Shown here piece by piece: positions 33,074 to 41,800 of a stretch of DNA of 64,000 bases. The notes under the pieces were generated by a model. The model was not told the DNA's origin and searched no databases. It worked only from the letters and a program-made list of their open reading frames with translations. Origin of the DNA: Azonexus sp. (GTDB lineage: Bacteria > Pseudomonadota > Gammaproteobacteria > Burkholderiales > Rhodocyclaceae); contig JAISPT010000039.1 in the NCBI GenBank assembly GCA_031274715.1, positions 58,682-122,681 on the forward strand. The letters are read 5' to 3'. Positions within the stretch are counted from its first letter, which is position 1; each line of letters opens with the position of its first letter. The position numbers were made by a program, and so were the translations under genes.

Positions 33074-34374
33074 CGATGACCAGCACCTTTTCGAGCCACG
33101 GGCTGAGTCAGCTGCCCATACTCCTGCTCTATCTCGACCCGGGGACCGGCAGCTTGCTTTTCTCCATTGTGATGGGAGCCGTGACCACCGCCTTTTTTGT
33201 CCTCAAGGGGGTCTGGTTCAATGCTCGGGCCTATCTTCGCAAAGGTGGCGAAACGGCTGATGTGTCCAGCGAAAAGCAAGCGCTGGTGATTTATAGCGAA
33301 GGCAAGCAATACGCCAACACTTTCCGGCCGTTACTCAAGGAATTGGAGCTGCGCGGCATCGCCTGCCTCTACCTGAGCAGCGATGAGACGGACCCGCTCC
33401 TGCAGAGCGCAAGTTCGATCGTGAAGACACGTTGCATTGGCAATGGCCATTCGGCGTGGGGCTACCTGAACACGCTACGGGCCGACGTATGCCTGATGAC
33501 CACCCCGGGGCTGGATGTTCTGCAGATTCGACGCTCACGCCACGTCAAGCACTACAGCCACGTGATTCACTCGCCGACCGACAAGGCATTCAACCGACCC
33601 TATTCCTTCGATTATTTTGATTCCATATTCGTGTGCGGACCGCATGAGGTACGCACTCTGCGGTATCTCGAAAATCTGCGTCACAGCAAAGCCAAATCCA
33701 TATTCTTGGCCGGTTGCGTTTATTACGACGAAATGGCGGCAGCGATAAAAACAGCCAAGCGCAGCAACGCATCCGCTACACCAAGAGTATTGGTCGCGCC
33801 AACATGGGGGAAGAACGGGCTGCTGACACGTTTTGGCATGCGCTTGTTGGCTCCGTTGAGGCAATCCGGCATGCACGTAACGGTACGTCCGCACCCGCAA
33901 AGCCAAATATCCGAGCCCGAAGTACTGCTTGAACTAAAAACCGCGACCGACGGCTGGGACAATCTGATATGGGACGACACATCCAGCCCCTTGGCGGCTA
34001 TGGCCGATTCGGATGTCCTCGTCTCCGACATCTCCGGCATCGTGTTCGACTATGCCTTCCTGACTGAAAAGCCGGTCATCACGCTCAGCTTTCAGCCGGA
34101 AAAACGCGGCTTCGAAGCCAGCGATCTGCCTTACGAACCGTGGGAGTTGTCTGTATTCGATGTGGTCGGGCGCCAGCTTGCCGAGGATCGCTTGGAAGAA
34201 CTTCCGCAACAGATAGCCGCTGAACTATCCAGCCCGGCACGAGCAAGCGCAATCCGCCGCCTGCGCGAAGAATACGTGGTCAATTTCGGAGCAGCCGCAC
34301 CGCACGTCGTCGATCAGCTTGAATCGCTGCTCGGATATGCGCGGCCCCAAGTTCCGGCGCTCTGCGCAACATAA
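33070..34374 (+). CDS. CDP-glycerol glycerophosphotransferase-like protein (TagB/TagF family)
   Basis: The 434-residue protein has one N-terminal hydrophobic segment (~residues 12-38) followed by a GT-B-like domain. Family-type stretches are HSPTDKAFNRPYSFDYFD, VTVRPHPQSQ and the C-terminal ADSDVLVSDISGIVFDYAF, typical of CDP-glycerol:poly(glycerophosphate) transferases. Known relatives polymerise teichoic acids or prime them using CDP-alditol donors, and Gram-negative relatives act in some capsules. A CMP-phosphonate from the upstream nucleotidyltransferase would be a chemically similar donor; that is inference. It is translationally coupled to the preceding gene. Confidence 0.83.
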   Translation: MTMTSTFSSHGLSQLPILLLYLDPGTGSLLFSIVMGAVTTAFFVLKGVWFNARAYLRKGGETADVSSEKQALVIYSEGKQYANTFRPLLKELELRGIACLYLSSDETDPLLQSASSIVKTRCIGNGHSAWGYLNTLRADVCLMTTPGLDVLQIRRSRHVKHYSHVIHSPTDKAFNRPYSFDYFDSIFVCGPHEVRTLRYLENLRHSKAKSIFLAGCVYYDEMAAAIKTAKRSNASATPRVLVAPTWGKNGLLTRFGMRLLAPLRQSGMHVTVRPHPQSQISEPEVLLELKTATDGWDNLIWDDTSSPLAAMADSDVLVSDISGIVFDYAFLTEKPVITLSFQPEKRGFEASDLPYEPWELSVFDVVGRQLAEDRLEELPQQIAAELSSPARASAIRRLREEYVVNFGAAAPHVVDQLESLLGYARPQVPALCAT

Positions 34375-34425
34375 AGCCAGCCCTTGTCTACCGCCAGCCA
34401 TTCCGCATCGATAGCACCTTTGGAC

Positions 34426-34878
34426 ATGAACCAGACACTGCAAAAGTTCGCCTACCCAACCAACCTGATCGCGGAATACGCACACTGGGTGGTCCTTGTC
34501 AGACCGCAGCAAGTGACCTACGGAAGCGCGGTAATCGCCGCGAAATCCTCCGGCGCCAGCCTCGGAGAGCTTACCGCAGCAGAAGCCAGCGAACTACCCT
34601 CGATCATTGGCGATTACGAGAAAACCATTTCACAGTTGGCGCAGGCGGAAAAATTCAATTATCTGGCACTGATGATGATCGATCCGAATCCGCACTTTCA
34701 TGCGCTACCGAGATATTCGAAGCCGATTATTCGGGATGGGTGCTCTTTTTTCGACGCCACTTTCCCCAAGCCGCCCGACTTAAATGTATTGAACGAGGTC
34801 AATGCCAGCCAATTACAACTTATCCGTAGGCGCCTAGCCACTAATTGGCGTAGCAATTCTTGTATCTGTTTTATTTGA
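34426..34878 (+). CDS. HIT family protein
   Basis: The 150-residue histidine-triad fold has the active-site run DPNPHFHALPRYS. The first His of the usual H-x-H-x-H triad is Asn; the other two (H90, H92) remain, including the catalytic middle one. HIT proteins hydrolyse or transfer nucleoside monophosphates from phosphoramidates, dinucleotides and nucleotide sugars. In this operon it could act on CMP-activated intermediates (inference). A TTG at 34384 could extend it by 14 residues; I prefer the ATG. The last ~9 residues fall in AT-rich sequence and look non-homologous, so the 3' end may have been altered. Confidence 0.75.
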   Translation: MNQTLQKFAYPTNLIAEYAHWVVLVRPQQVTYGSAVIAAKSSGASLGELTAAEASELPSIIGDYEKTISQLAQAEKFNYLALMMIDPNPHFHALPRYSKPIIRDGCSFFDATFPKPPDLNVLNEVNASQLQLIRRRLATNWRSNSCICFI

Positions 34879-34965
34879 CTAGAACTTATCTGTAAGCATC
34901 TGGCAGCTAGAGGCGTTGCCTTGGACTGGCAGCCACTGTTCCGAACTCCCAACCACCGGAGAACC

Positions 34966-35160
34966 ATGCCACGATTACCGATTATTCAATTGATTTCCCT
35001 TGCTGAACAAGCCTTGCGAGCCGCTTTACTTAAAGCCGCCCAATCAACCGAAAAATTCCTCGTACAGGCGGAAATACAGGGATTTTCCTCACACGGCATC
35101 TCGCGCATTCCATTCTATTGCGCGCACCTAGATCAGCCGCGGAAAACAGAATCCCTATGA
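34966..35160 (+). pseudogene. truncated malate/L-lactate dehydrogenase (Ldh2/ComC-type) remnant
   Basis: The 64-codon frame begins with a good ribosome site (CCGGAG, five bases before the ATG). It encodes only the N-terminal helical part of an Ldh/MDH type 2 oxidoreductase: the pattern AEQALRAALLKAA...VQAEIQGFSSHGISRIPFYCAHL matches the family start, whose full length is about 340 residues. The NAD-binding core is missing. The stop overlaps the MFS start as ATGA, so an internal in-frame deletion that kept both gene ends is a good explanation. In relatives the full enzyme might reduce phosphonopyruvate or a similar 2-oxoacid. Confidence 0.65.
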
Positions 35161-36464
35161 CGACTTCGGAAAAAAAACATATTCCATGGCGCACGGTTTG
35201 GGTGTTAACAATCAGCTCGAATATATCCTGGGGCTCGATCTATTACGCGTTTTCCGTCCTGCAAATCCCGATGCAGCAGGAATTAGGTTGGACCAAAGTG
35301 GCTCTTACCGGAGCCCAGTCCTTTGGGCTGGTTATATCTGCGCTGACCATCGTTCCGGTTGGCTACTGGATCGACAGGAAGGGCGGGCGGGTAGTGATGG
35401 GACTTGGTTCACTCCTCGCTGCAGCGATGCTATACGCGTGGAGCGATATCCACACCTTGCCCATGTACTATGTTCTATTCGGCGGCATGGGGCTCGTCAT
35501 GTCGATGGTGCTATATGACGCTGCGTTCTCGGTGATCAACGCAGTATGCGAGGCTAGTGCCCATACCGCCATTGTAATCGTCACGCTCGGGGGGGGAATG
35601 GCGAGTACGGTCTTTTATCCGCTTACGCAGTACCTGATCGATATTCTTTCCTGGCGCCAGGGACTGGTCGTCCTGGCCCTATTGAACCTCGGTGTATGTT
35701 TCCCATTGCATGTCTTTGGTCTGCCACGGCATAGCGCCGAATCGCACCTGCCGCCGCCGGCACAGGCCAAGGCTGTGCCGGGCGAACAGGCTGTCAGCGG
35801 AATACGCGATGCTTTGTCGAGCCCCATCTTTTGGTTGGTGGCTGTGGCATTTACCGCATCCACATTAATTTTGTCCGCCATGGCCACGCATTTGATTCCG
35901 CTGCTCCTGGAAAAAGGGCTGACCACCGATAAGGCGGTGCTTGTGGCGGCTATGGTTGGTCCCATGCAAGTCTTCGGCAGACTGCTGCAACTGTTCCGAG
36001 GCAGGTGGTTCACACCGGAACGTTTCGGCACACTCATCTTCGCGCTTTTCCCGATGGCCCTAAGCATCTTGGTTGTTGCTTCCTCCGGCTCGATACTGCT
36101 CTTCGCGTTCTCCATGCTTTATGGCGTAGCAAACGGGATGATTACGATTCTTCGCGGAACAACCATCCCGGCTATGTTCGGTCGCAAAAATTACGGTCGT
36201 TTGAACGGCTTGCTGGCTGCCCCCAACCTGCTCGCCAGGGCCGTTGGGCCCATCGCAGCTTCACTCATCTGGGTAGCAGCAGATGGATATGGCCTATTGC
36301 TGTGGTGTTTTATTGCCATTGGAGCAACTGCGACCATCGTCTATTGGTGGGCCGTTGTGGACAACGACAACGGCGACACCTCAACGGCACGGGTCGATTC
36401 ACCTGAAAACTTGCCCAGCCCAGCTGTCAACTCACCTCGGGCTATCCAAGGCGCCGATGGCTGA
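35157..36464 (+). CDS. MFS transporter
   Basis: The 435-residue major-facilitator protein has twelve predicted helices. The loop 2-3 motif is visible as GYWIDRKGGRVVMG. The overall style (SWGSIYYAFSVLQIPMQQELGW at the start) resembles the monocarboxylate/oxalate-formate antiporter group. The ATG at 35157 overlaps the stop of the dehydrogenase remnant as ATGA, which places it as the last gene of the phosphonate operon. It may export or import an organic acid or phosphonate, but the substrate cannot be read from sequence. The tail is a polar ~45 residues. Confidence 0.85.
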   Translation: MTTSEKKHIPWRTVWVLTISSNISWGSIYYAFSVLQIPMQQELGWTKVALTGAQSFGLVISALTIVPVGYWIDRKGGRVVMGLGSLLAAAMLYAWSDIHTLPMYYVLFGGMGLVMSMVLYDAAFSVINAVCEASAHTAIVIVTLGGGMASTVFYPLTQYLIDILSWRQGLVVLALLNLGVCFPLHVFGLPRHSAESHLPPPAQAKAVPGEQAVSGIRDALSSPIFWLVAVAFTASTLILSAMATHLIPLLLEKGLTTDKAVLVAAMVGPMQVFGRLLQLFRGRWFTPERFGTLIFALFPMALSILVVASSGSILLFAFSMLYGVANGMITILRGTTIPAMFGRKNYGRLNGLLAAPNLLARAVGPIAASLIWVAADGYGLLLWCFIAIGATATIVYWWAVVDNDNGDTSTARVDSPENLPSPAVNSPRAIQGADG

Positions 36465-36476
36465 CTTCTGTCTGCT

Positions 36477-36977
36477 CTAGGCCGCCGCCGCGAAACCGGT
36501 GGCAGGCTCGCCGGCAGTCGCCACCTGACGATAGGCAGCAGTCGCAACGGCGCCCCGGTCGCTACCCACTGCCGTGCGCTCGGTTTGCGCTAGTTCCCGC
36601 TGCGCCTGCATTTCCATCTGGCCGGCGGCGGCGGCCACCTGCCGGTCTGCCGTCGAAGGATCGGCCGGAGCCAGGGCCGCAGCGCGAATCTGCCGGGCCT
36701 TGGCGATGGTTTCCTCCGGCGTGCGGCCGGGCGAGGCGTCAATCGAGACTTCGCCGGCCACGGCGTAGCGGCGATTGTCCGGTCCGGCCTCGTAGCTGTA
36801 ACTGCTACCGCGCACCAGGCCGGCCCCGGCCGCCATGTGCGCCTGCTCGTGTGCGCGCACCTCACGGTCGGCCCGCTGCAGCGCAACAAGCTGCCGCTGC
36901 TGCTCCAGCGACAACTCGCTGCCGCGAGCGGCGGCAGCCAAGGATGAGAGTGAGGAACTACCGATAGCGCCGATCAT
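36477..36977 (-). CDS. SprA-related (CJM1_0395-like) putative metalloprotease
   Basis: The 166-residue protein contains the zincin-like motif VRAHEQAHMAAGAGL (HExxH-like H-E-Q-A-H), followed by YSYEAGPDNRRYAVAGEVSID and an Ala/Gln-rich helical C-terminus. This is the pattern of the SprA-related family, annotated as putative metalloproteases with no known substrate. No signal peptide is seen. It converges with the MFS gene and marks the right edge of the accessory island, next to recN. Confidence 0.75.
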   Translation of the reverse strand: MIGAIGSSSLSSLAAAARGSELSLEQQRQLVALQRADREVRAHEQAHMAAGAGLVRGSSYSYEAGPDNRRYAVAGEVSIDASPGRTPEETIAKARQIRAAALAPADPSTADRQVAAAAGQMEMQAQRELAQTERTAVGSDRGAVATAAYRQVATAGEPATGFAAAA

Positions 36978-37033
36978 GGATTTTCGCCAGTCAGACGACC
37001 CGCTATCCAGTATAGCGCCAGCGGCGCCGCATT

Positions 37034-38704
37034 TCAGCCGGCCTGGCCGGCAATCCGGGAGCCAAGCAGTTCGCTGGCGTGCTGGCGGGTAATTTCGGTG
37101 ATATCAACGCCGCCCAGCATGCGCGCGATTTCCTCCACCCGGCCGGCCGCATCGAGGGGCTGGATGGCGCTCAGTGTCACCCCGTCGCGCTGCATCTTGC
37201 TGACCTGCCACTGCCAGTCGGCCTGCGCCGCCACCTGCGGCAGATGGGTCACGCACAGCACCTGGCGTTCGCTGCCCAGTTCGTGCAGCAGGCGGCCGAC
37301 GATTTCGGCGACGCTGCCGCCGATGCCGACATCGACCTCGTCGAAAATCAGGGTCGGCACGCTGGCCGAGCGCGAGGTCAATACCTGAATCGCCAGGCTG
37401 ATGCGCGACAGTTCGCCGCCGGAGGCGACCTTGGCTAGCGGCTTGGCCTCGTTGCCGGCCAGCCCGGCAATGCGGAATTCGACCTGTTCAAGACCATAGG
37501 CGGCACCATCAATCGGCACCAGCACCACCTCGAAGCGCCCGGAAGACAAGGCCAACTGGCGCATCAGCGCGCTGACGGCTGTGCTCATCTCGGCCGCCGT
37601 CTGCCGCCGGCCAGCGCCGAGCCGTTCGGCCCTAGTTTGGTACTCGGCCTGCGCCCCAGCGGCAGTCGCGGCCAGCGATTCCAGGTCGCTCGCCGCTGCC
37701 AGCGTGGCCAAGCGCTGTCGCCAGCCGTCGAGCAAACCCGGCAATTCCGGCGGCTGGACGCGGTACTTGCGGGCGGCGGCCAATACAGCCTCAAGGCGCC
37801 GCTCGACTTCGGCCAGCCGGGCCGGGTCGAGATCGACGCGGTCGCCATAGCGGCGCAATGTGGACACGGCGTCGGCCAGCTCGGCCTGCACCGACTGCAC
37901 CAATGCCGCCACCTCGCCCAAGGCCGGGTCGTATTCGGCCAGCGTGGCCAGCCGGCCGGTCACGCTGTCGACCTGCCGCTCGCAGGCTGTATCGTCGTCG
38001 GCCAGCACGGCGAGCGCAAACTGCACCCCCTCCATCAGGCTGGCGGCATGGCCGAGGCGGCGATGCTCAAGCTCCAGTTCTTCCCATTCGGCGGTCGAGA
38101 AGGCCAGGGATTCCAGTTCGCGCACCTGCCATTCGAGCTGTTCGCGTTCGCGCTGCGCGGCCTCGGCCCCGGCGCCGGCCTCGGCCAGCGCCTGCTCGGC
38201 AGCACGCCAGGCCCGGAAAGCGGCGGCCACTTCGGCGGCCAGCGGCAACAGGCCGGCATGGGTATCGAGCAGAGTGCGCTGGGCATCGGCGCGCAACAGC
38301 GACTGGTGCGCGTGCTGGCCGTGGATATCGACCAACCATTCGCCGACCTCACGCAGTTGCTGGACGGTGGCCGGCGAGCCGTTGATGTAGGCACGCGAAC
38401 GGCCACCGGCATCGACCACGCGGCGCAGCAACAGTTCGTCGTCGGCGTCGAGATCGTTGGCCGTCAGCCAGGCCCGGACGGCCGCCAGACCAGCGATGTC
38501 AAAGCCGGCGCTGATTTCCGCTTTATCGCGGCCGGCCCGGACGACGCCGGCATCGGCTCGCTCGCCGAGGGCCAGCGCCAGGGCATCGATAAGAATGGAC
38601 TTGCCGGCTCCGGTTTCCCCGGTCAGGGCGCCGAAACCATCGGCAAAATCGAGCTCCAGGCAGTCGACAATGACGAAGTCGCGGATCGACAGGTGGCGCA
38701 GCAT
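37034..38704 (-). CDS. recN: DNA repair protein RecN
   Basis: RecN is an SMC-like ATPase that acts at double-strand breaks. The 556-residue protein has the Walker A motif GETGAGKS near residue 30, two long coiled-coil arms, the ABC signature KVASGGELSRISLAIQ and Walker B TLIFDEVDVGIGG. It begins three bases after nadK, a conserved betaproteobacterial pair. Confidence 0.97.
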   Translation of the reverse strand: MLRHLSIRDFVIVDCLELDFADGFGALTGETGAGKSILIDALALALGERADAGVVRAGRDKAEISAGFDIAGLAAVRAWLTANDLDADDELLLRRVVDAGGRSRAYINGSPATVQQLREVGEWLVDIHGQHAHQSLLRADAQRTLLDTHAGLLPLAAEVAAAFRAWRAAEQALAEAGAGAEAAQREREQLEWQVRELESLAFSTAEWEELELEHRRLGHAASLMEGVQFALAVLADDDTACERQVDSVTGRLATLAEYDPALGEVAALVQSVQAELADAVSTLRRYGDRVDLDPARLAEVERRLEAVLAAARKYRVQPPELPGLLDGWRQRLATLAAASDLESLAATAAGAQAEYQTRAERLGAGRRQTAAEMSTAVSALMRQLALSSGRFEVVLVPIDGAAYGLEQVEFRIAGLAGNEAKPLAKVASGGELSRISLAIQVLTSRSASVPTLIFDEVDVGIGGSVAEIVGRLLHELGSERQVLCVTHLPQVAAQADWQWQVSKMQRDGVTLSAIQPLDAAGRVEEIARMLGGVDITEITRQHASELLGSRIAGQAG

Positions 38705-38707
38705 GGC

Positions 38708-39619
38708 CTACTGTCCCTTGGGCCGCTCGCTCCAATGCAACTTTTGGCGCAGCATAGCGAAATAACGGTAGCCGGGCGGATGCAGGAAGCAGATGGTATG
38801 TTCGGAGCGGCGCAGGCGGACGCTGTCGCCGCGCTCCAGGTCGAGCGTCACTTGGCCGTCGAAGTGCACACGCGGATCGTCGGCATGGGTGATGCGGAAT
38901 TCGATGTCGGCTTGGTCGTTGACGATCACCGGCCGGTTGGTCAGGGCGTGCGGATAGAGCGGCACCAGCGCGATGCCGGTCAGCGTCGGATGCAGGATCG
39001 GGCCGCCGGCCGACAGCGAGTAGGCAGTGGAGCCGGTCGGCGTCGACACGATCAGGCCATCGCCGCGCAGGTTGTAGATGAATTCGCCGTCGATGAACAG
39101 CTCGAACTCGATCATCCGGCCGATCGCCCCCTTGTCCAGCACGACGTCGTTAAGGGCCATGTTCGATGCCACCTCGCGACCGTCGCGCACCACCTCGGCG
39201 GCCAGCAGCATGCGGTTTTCCGGCTGGAAGCGACCATCAAGCAGGTCGTCCATGCAACTCAGCAGATCCTCGCGGGCAATGTCGGTCATGAAACCGAGCC
39301 GCCCCTGATTGACGCCGACCAGCGGCACGCAGTAGCGGGCCAGCCGGCGTGCGGCGTTGAGCATGGTGCCGTCGCCGCCGAGCACAATGGCGAGGTCGGC
39401 ATGGGCGCCGATGTCGTTGAAGCCGCAGGTCACCCAGCGCGACAGATCGACTTGGCGGCCGATCTGTTCCGAGGTCGTGCGCTCGATGAACACCGAGACG
39501 CCGCGTTCATGCAGATATTCGGCGAGGCGACGCAGCGACTCGGCAATTTCCACGCTGCGGTATTTGCCGACCAGAGCGATGGTCCGGGGGGCTTTCCAGG
39601 ATGCGAAGCTGCGATTCAT
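38708..39619 (-). CDS. nadK: NAD kinase
   Basis: NadK phosphorylates NAD to NADP using ATP or polyphosphate. The 303-residue product has the catalytic [13 protein letters not shown], the NE/D segment, and the glycine-rich [14 protein letters not shown] loop. It is divergent from hrcA with 62 bases between the starts, and recN follows directly. Confidence 0.97.
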   Translation of the reverse strand: MNRSFASWKAPRTIALVGKYRSVEIAESLRRLAEYLHERGVSVFIERTTSEQIGRQVDLSRWVTCGFNDIGAHADLAIVLGGDGTMLNAARRLARYCVPLVGVNQGRLGFMTDIAREDLLSCMDDLLDGRFQPENRMLLAAEVVRDGREVASNMALNDVVLDKGAIGRMIEFELFIDGEFIYNLRGDGLIVSTPTGSTAYSLSAGGPILHPTLTGIALVPLYPHALTNRPVIVNDQADIEFRITHADDPRVHFDGQVTLDLERGDSVRLRRSEHTICFLHPPGYRYFAMLRQKLHWSERPKGQ

Positions 39620-39681
39620 AGCGCGAATTCTTGCACAAAAAACCGCTGGCGCATCCTCCCGGTTTTGTACAATCCAGAACC

Positions 39682-40710
39682 ATGCTGGACGAACGCTCGC
39701 GCACTCTACTCAAGGCCCTGGTCGAACACTACATCGCCGACGGCTTGCCGGTCGGCTCGCGGGCACTGGCGAAATTTTCCGGCCTCGACCTGTCGCCGGC
39801 GACCATCCGCAACGTCATGGCCGACCTCGAGGAAGCCGGCTTCGTCATCAGCCCACACACCTCAGCCGGCCGGGTACCGACGGCACGCGGTTACCGCCTC
39901 TTCGTCGACAGCCTGCTCACCGTGCAACCGCTGGAAACACACCAGATGGGCGCGATCGAGGAAGCCCTGCAGGGCCTCCCGGCCAATCAGGTGATCGCCA
40001 GCGCCTCGCAACTGTTGTCCAGCCTGACCCATTTCGCTGGCGTCGTCATCGCCCCGCGGCGCAAGAGCAGCCGCATCCGCCAAATCGAGTTCCTCAGCTT
40101 GTCCGAACGGCGCATCCTGCTGATCATCGTCACCGTCGACGGCGACGTGCAGAACCGCATCCTCAGCACCGAGCGCCCCTATTCGCCAAGCGAACTGACC
40201 CATGCCGCCAACTATCTGACGCAGAACTACGCCGGCCTCGAGTTCGAGCAGATTCGCCAGCGCCTGACCAGCGAGATCCAGCAGTTGCGCGACGACATCA
40301 AGCCACTGATGGCCCTGGCGCTCGAGGCCGGCGATGCCGCGCTAGCGGAAAACGCCATGCCCTACGTCATTTCCGGCGAGCGCAACCTGCTCGACGTCGA
40401 GGAACTATCGTCGAACATGAAGCGCCTGCGCGAATTGTTCGACCTGTTCGAGCAGCGCTCCAGCCTGATGCGCCTACTCGATGTGTCGAACCGCGCCGAG
40501 GGCGTACAGATTTTCATCGGCGGCGAATCGGGCATCGCCTCGCTCGACGAATGCAGCGTCGTCACGGCACCCTACGCGGTCGACGGCCAAGTGGTCGGCT
40601 CGGTCGGCGTCATCGGCCCGACCCGGATGGCCTACGAACGGGTGATTCCAATTGTCGACATCACCGCCCGCCTGCTCGCCAGCGCCCTGTCCAGCAAAGA
40701 AGATATCTAG
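39682..40710 (+). CDS. hrcA: heat-inducible transcription repressor HrcA
   Basis: HrcA represses class I heat-shock genes by binding CIRCE elements and needs GroEL for activity. The 342-residue protein has the winged-helix start [20 protein letters not shown], the conserved [25 protein letters not shown] and the C-terminal [14 protein letters not shown] use the ATG at 39682; an upstream in-frame ATG at 39631 adds an unlikely 17 residues. No CIRCE repeat is visible near hrcA, grpE or dnaK here, so its targets are probably elsewhere (for example groESL). Confidence 0.96.
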   Translation: MLDERSRTLLKALVEHYIADGLPVGSRALAKFSGLDLSPATIRNVMADLEEAGFVISPHTSAGRVPTARGYRLFVDSLLTVQPLETHQMGAIEEALQGLPANQVIASASQLLSSLTHFAGVVIAPRRKSSRIRQIEFLSLSERRILLIIVTVDGDVQNRILSTERPYSPSELTHAANYLTQNYAGLEFEQIRQRLTSEIQQLRDDIKPLMALALEAGDAALAENAMPYVISGERNLLDVEELSSNMKRLRELFDLFEQRSSLMRLLDVSNRAEGVQIFIGGESGIASLDECSVVTAPYAVDGQVVGSVGVIGPTRMAYERVIPIVDITARLLASALSSKEDI

Positions 40711-40715
40711 GCACC

Positions 40716-41780
40716 ATGCCGCACTTCCGCCCCGAACCGTCCATCCGGCCCGGTGCCGCACCCGCCACGGCAGTCGTCCTGGTCAACCTGGGTACACCGG
40801 AGGCGGCCACGGCACCGGCGCTGCGCCGCTACCTCAGGCAGTTCCTCGCCGACCGGCGCGTCGTCGAGATACCCAAGGCACTGTGGTGGCCGATATTGAA
40901 CGGCATCATCCTGCCCCTCCGGTCCAAGCAGTCGGCCGCCAAGTACGCCACCGTCTGGCAGCCGGAAGGCTCGCCGCTGCGCCTCCATACCGAGCGCCAG
41001 GCCAAGCTGCTCAAGGGCTTTCTCGGCGAACGCGGCCACCGGGTGGCGGTGGCCTGGGCCATGCGCTACGGCCGGCCGGCCCTCGGTGAGGTACTCGACA
41101 GCCTCAAGGCCGACGGCGTCCGCCGTATCCTGCTGCTGCCGATGTATCCACAATACGCGGCCAGCACCACGGCTACCGTCGTCGACGAAGCCTGCCGCTG
41201 GCTGCTGCGGGCGCGCAACCAACCAGAACTGCGCATCGTCCGCGATTTCCACGATCACGACGGCTATCTCGCCGCGCTCGAACAGTCGGTGCGCCGACAC
41301 TGGCAGCAGCACGGCCCGCTCGGCGCCGACGACCGCCTGCTCATCAGCTTCCACGGCCTGCCCAAACGCAGCGCCGACCTCGGCGACCCGTATTTCGCCG
41401 AATGCCAAACAACCGGGCGGCGGCTGGCCGAACGCCTGCAACTGGCCTCCGGGCAAGTCCAAATCTGTTTCCAGTCACGCTTCGGCAAAGCCGAATGGCT
41501 GCAACCCTACACCGCGCCAACGCTGCGCGACTGGGGTCGGCAGGGTATCCGCCGGGTGGACGTGCTGTGCCCCGGCTTCGTCGCCGACTGCCTGGAAACC
41601 CTCGAGGAAATCGCCCTGGAAGGACGCGCCCATTTCCTGACCGCTGGCGGTGCGGAATACCACTACATCCCGGCGCTCAACGAAAACGATGACTGGCTGC
41701 GGGCGCTGACCGATCTGGTCGAGAACCATCTGGCCGGCTGGCCGACTGCCGGCCCCGCCGATCTGCGCCAGCCGGCGTAG
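40716..41780 (+). CDS. hemH: ferrochelatase
   Basis: HemH inserts Fe(II) into protoporphyrin IX, the last step of heme synthesis. The 354-residue product has the N-terminal AVVLVNLGTPEA, the catalytic ISFHGLPKRS with its His, and the C-terminal LCPGFVADCLETLEEI. It follows hrcA by five bases, as in many betaproteobacteria, where grpE or dnaK normally comes next; here about 6.8 kb of accessory genes intervenes. Confidence 0.97.
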   Translation: MPHFRPEPSIRPGAAPATAVVLVNLGTPEAATAPALRRYLRQFLADRRVVEIPKALWWPILNGIILPLRSKQSAAKYATVWQPEGSPLRLHTERQAKLLKGFLGERGHRVAVAWAMRYGRPALGEVLDSLKADGVRRILLLPMYPQYAASTTATVVDEACRWLLRARNQPELRIVRDFHDHDGYLAALEQSVRRHWQQHGPLGADDRLLISFHGLPKRSADLGDPYFAECQTTGRRLAERLQLASGQVQICFQSRFGKAEWLQPYTAPTLRDWGRQGIRRVDVLCPGFVADCLETLEEIALEGRAHFLTAGGAEYHYIPALNENDDWLRALTDLVENHLAGWPTAGPADLRQPA

Positions 41781-41800
41781 GTCGCCCGCGAAACCACCAT

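Noticed and set aside
34817..34920. Possible integron attC-like site from the repeated AACTTATC blocks
   Set aside because: The core motifs RYYYAAC and GTTRRRY are not present, and there is no integrase or cassette array.
39620..39681. TTGCAC and TACAAT motifs between nadK and hrcA
   Set aside because: The spacing between them is far too long, and TACAAT is only eight bases from the hrcA ATG.
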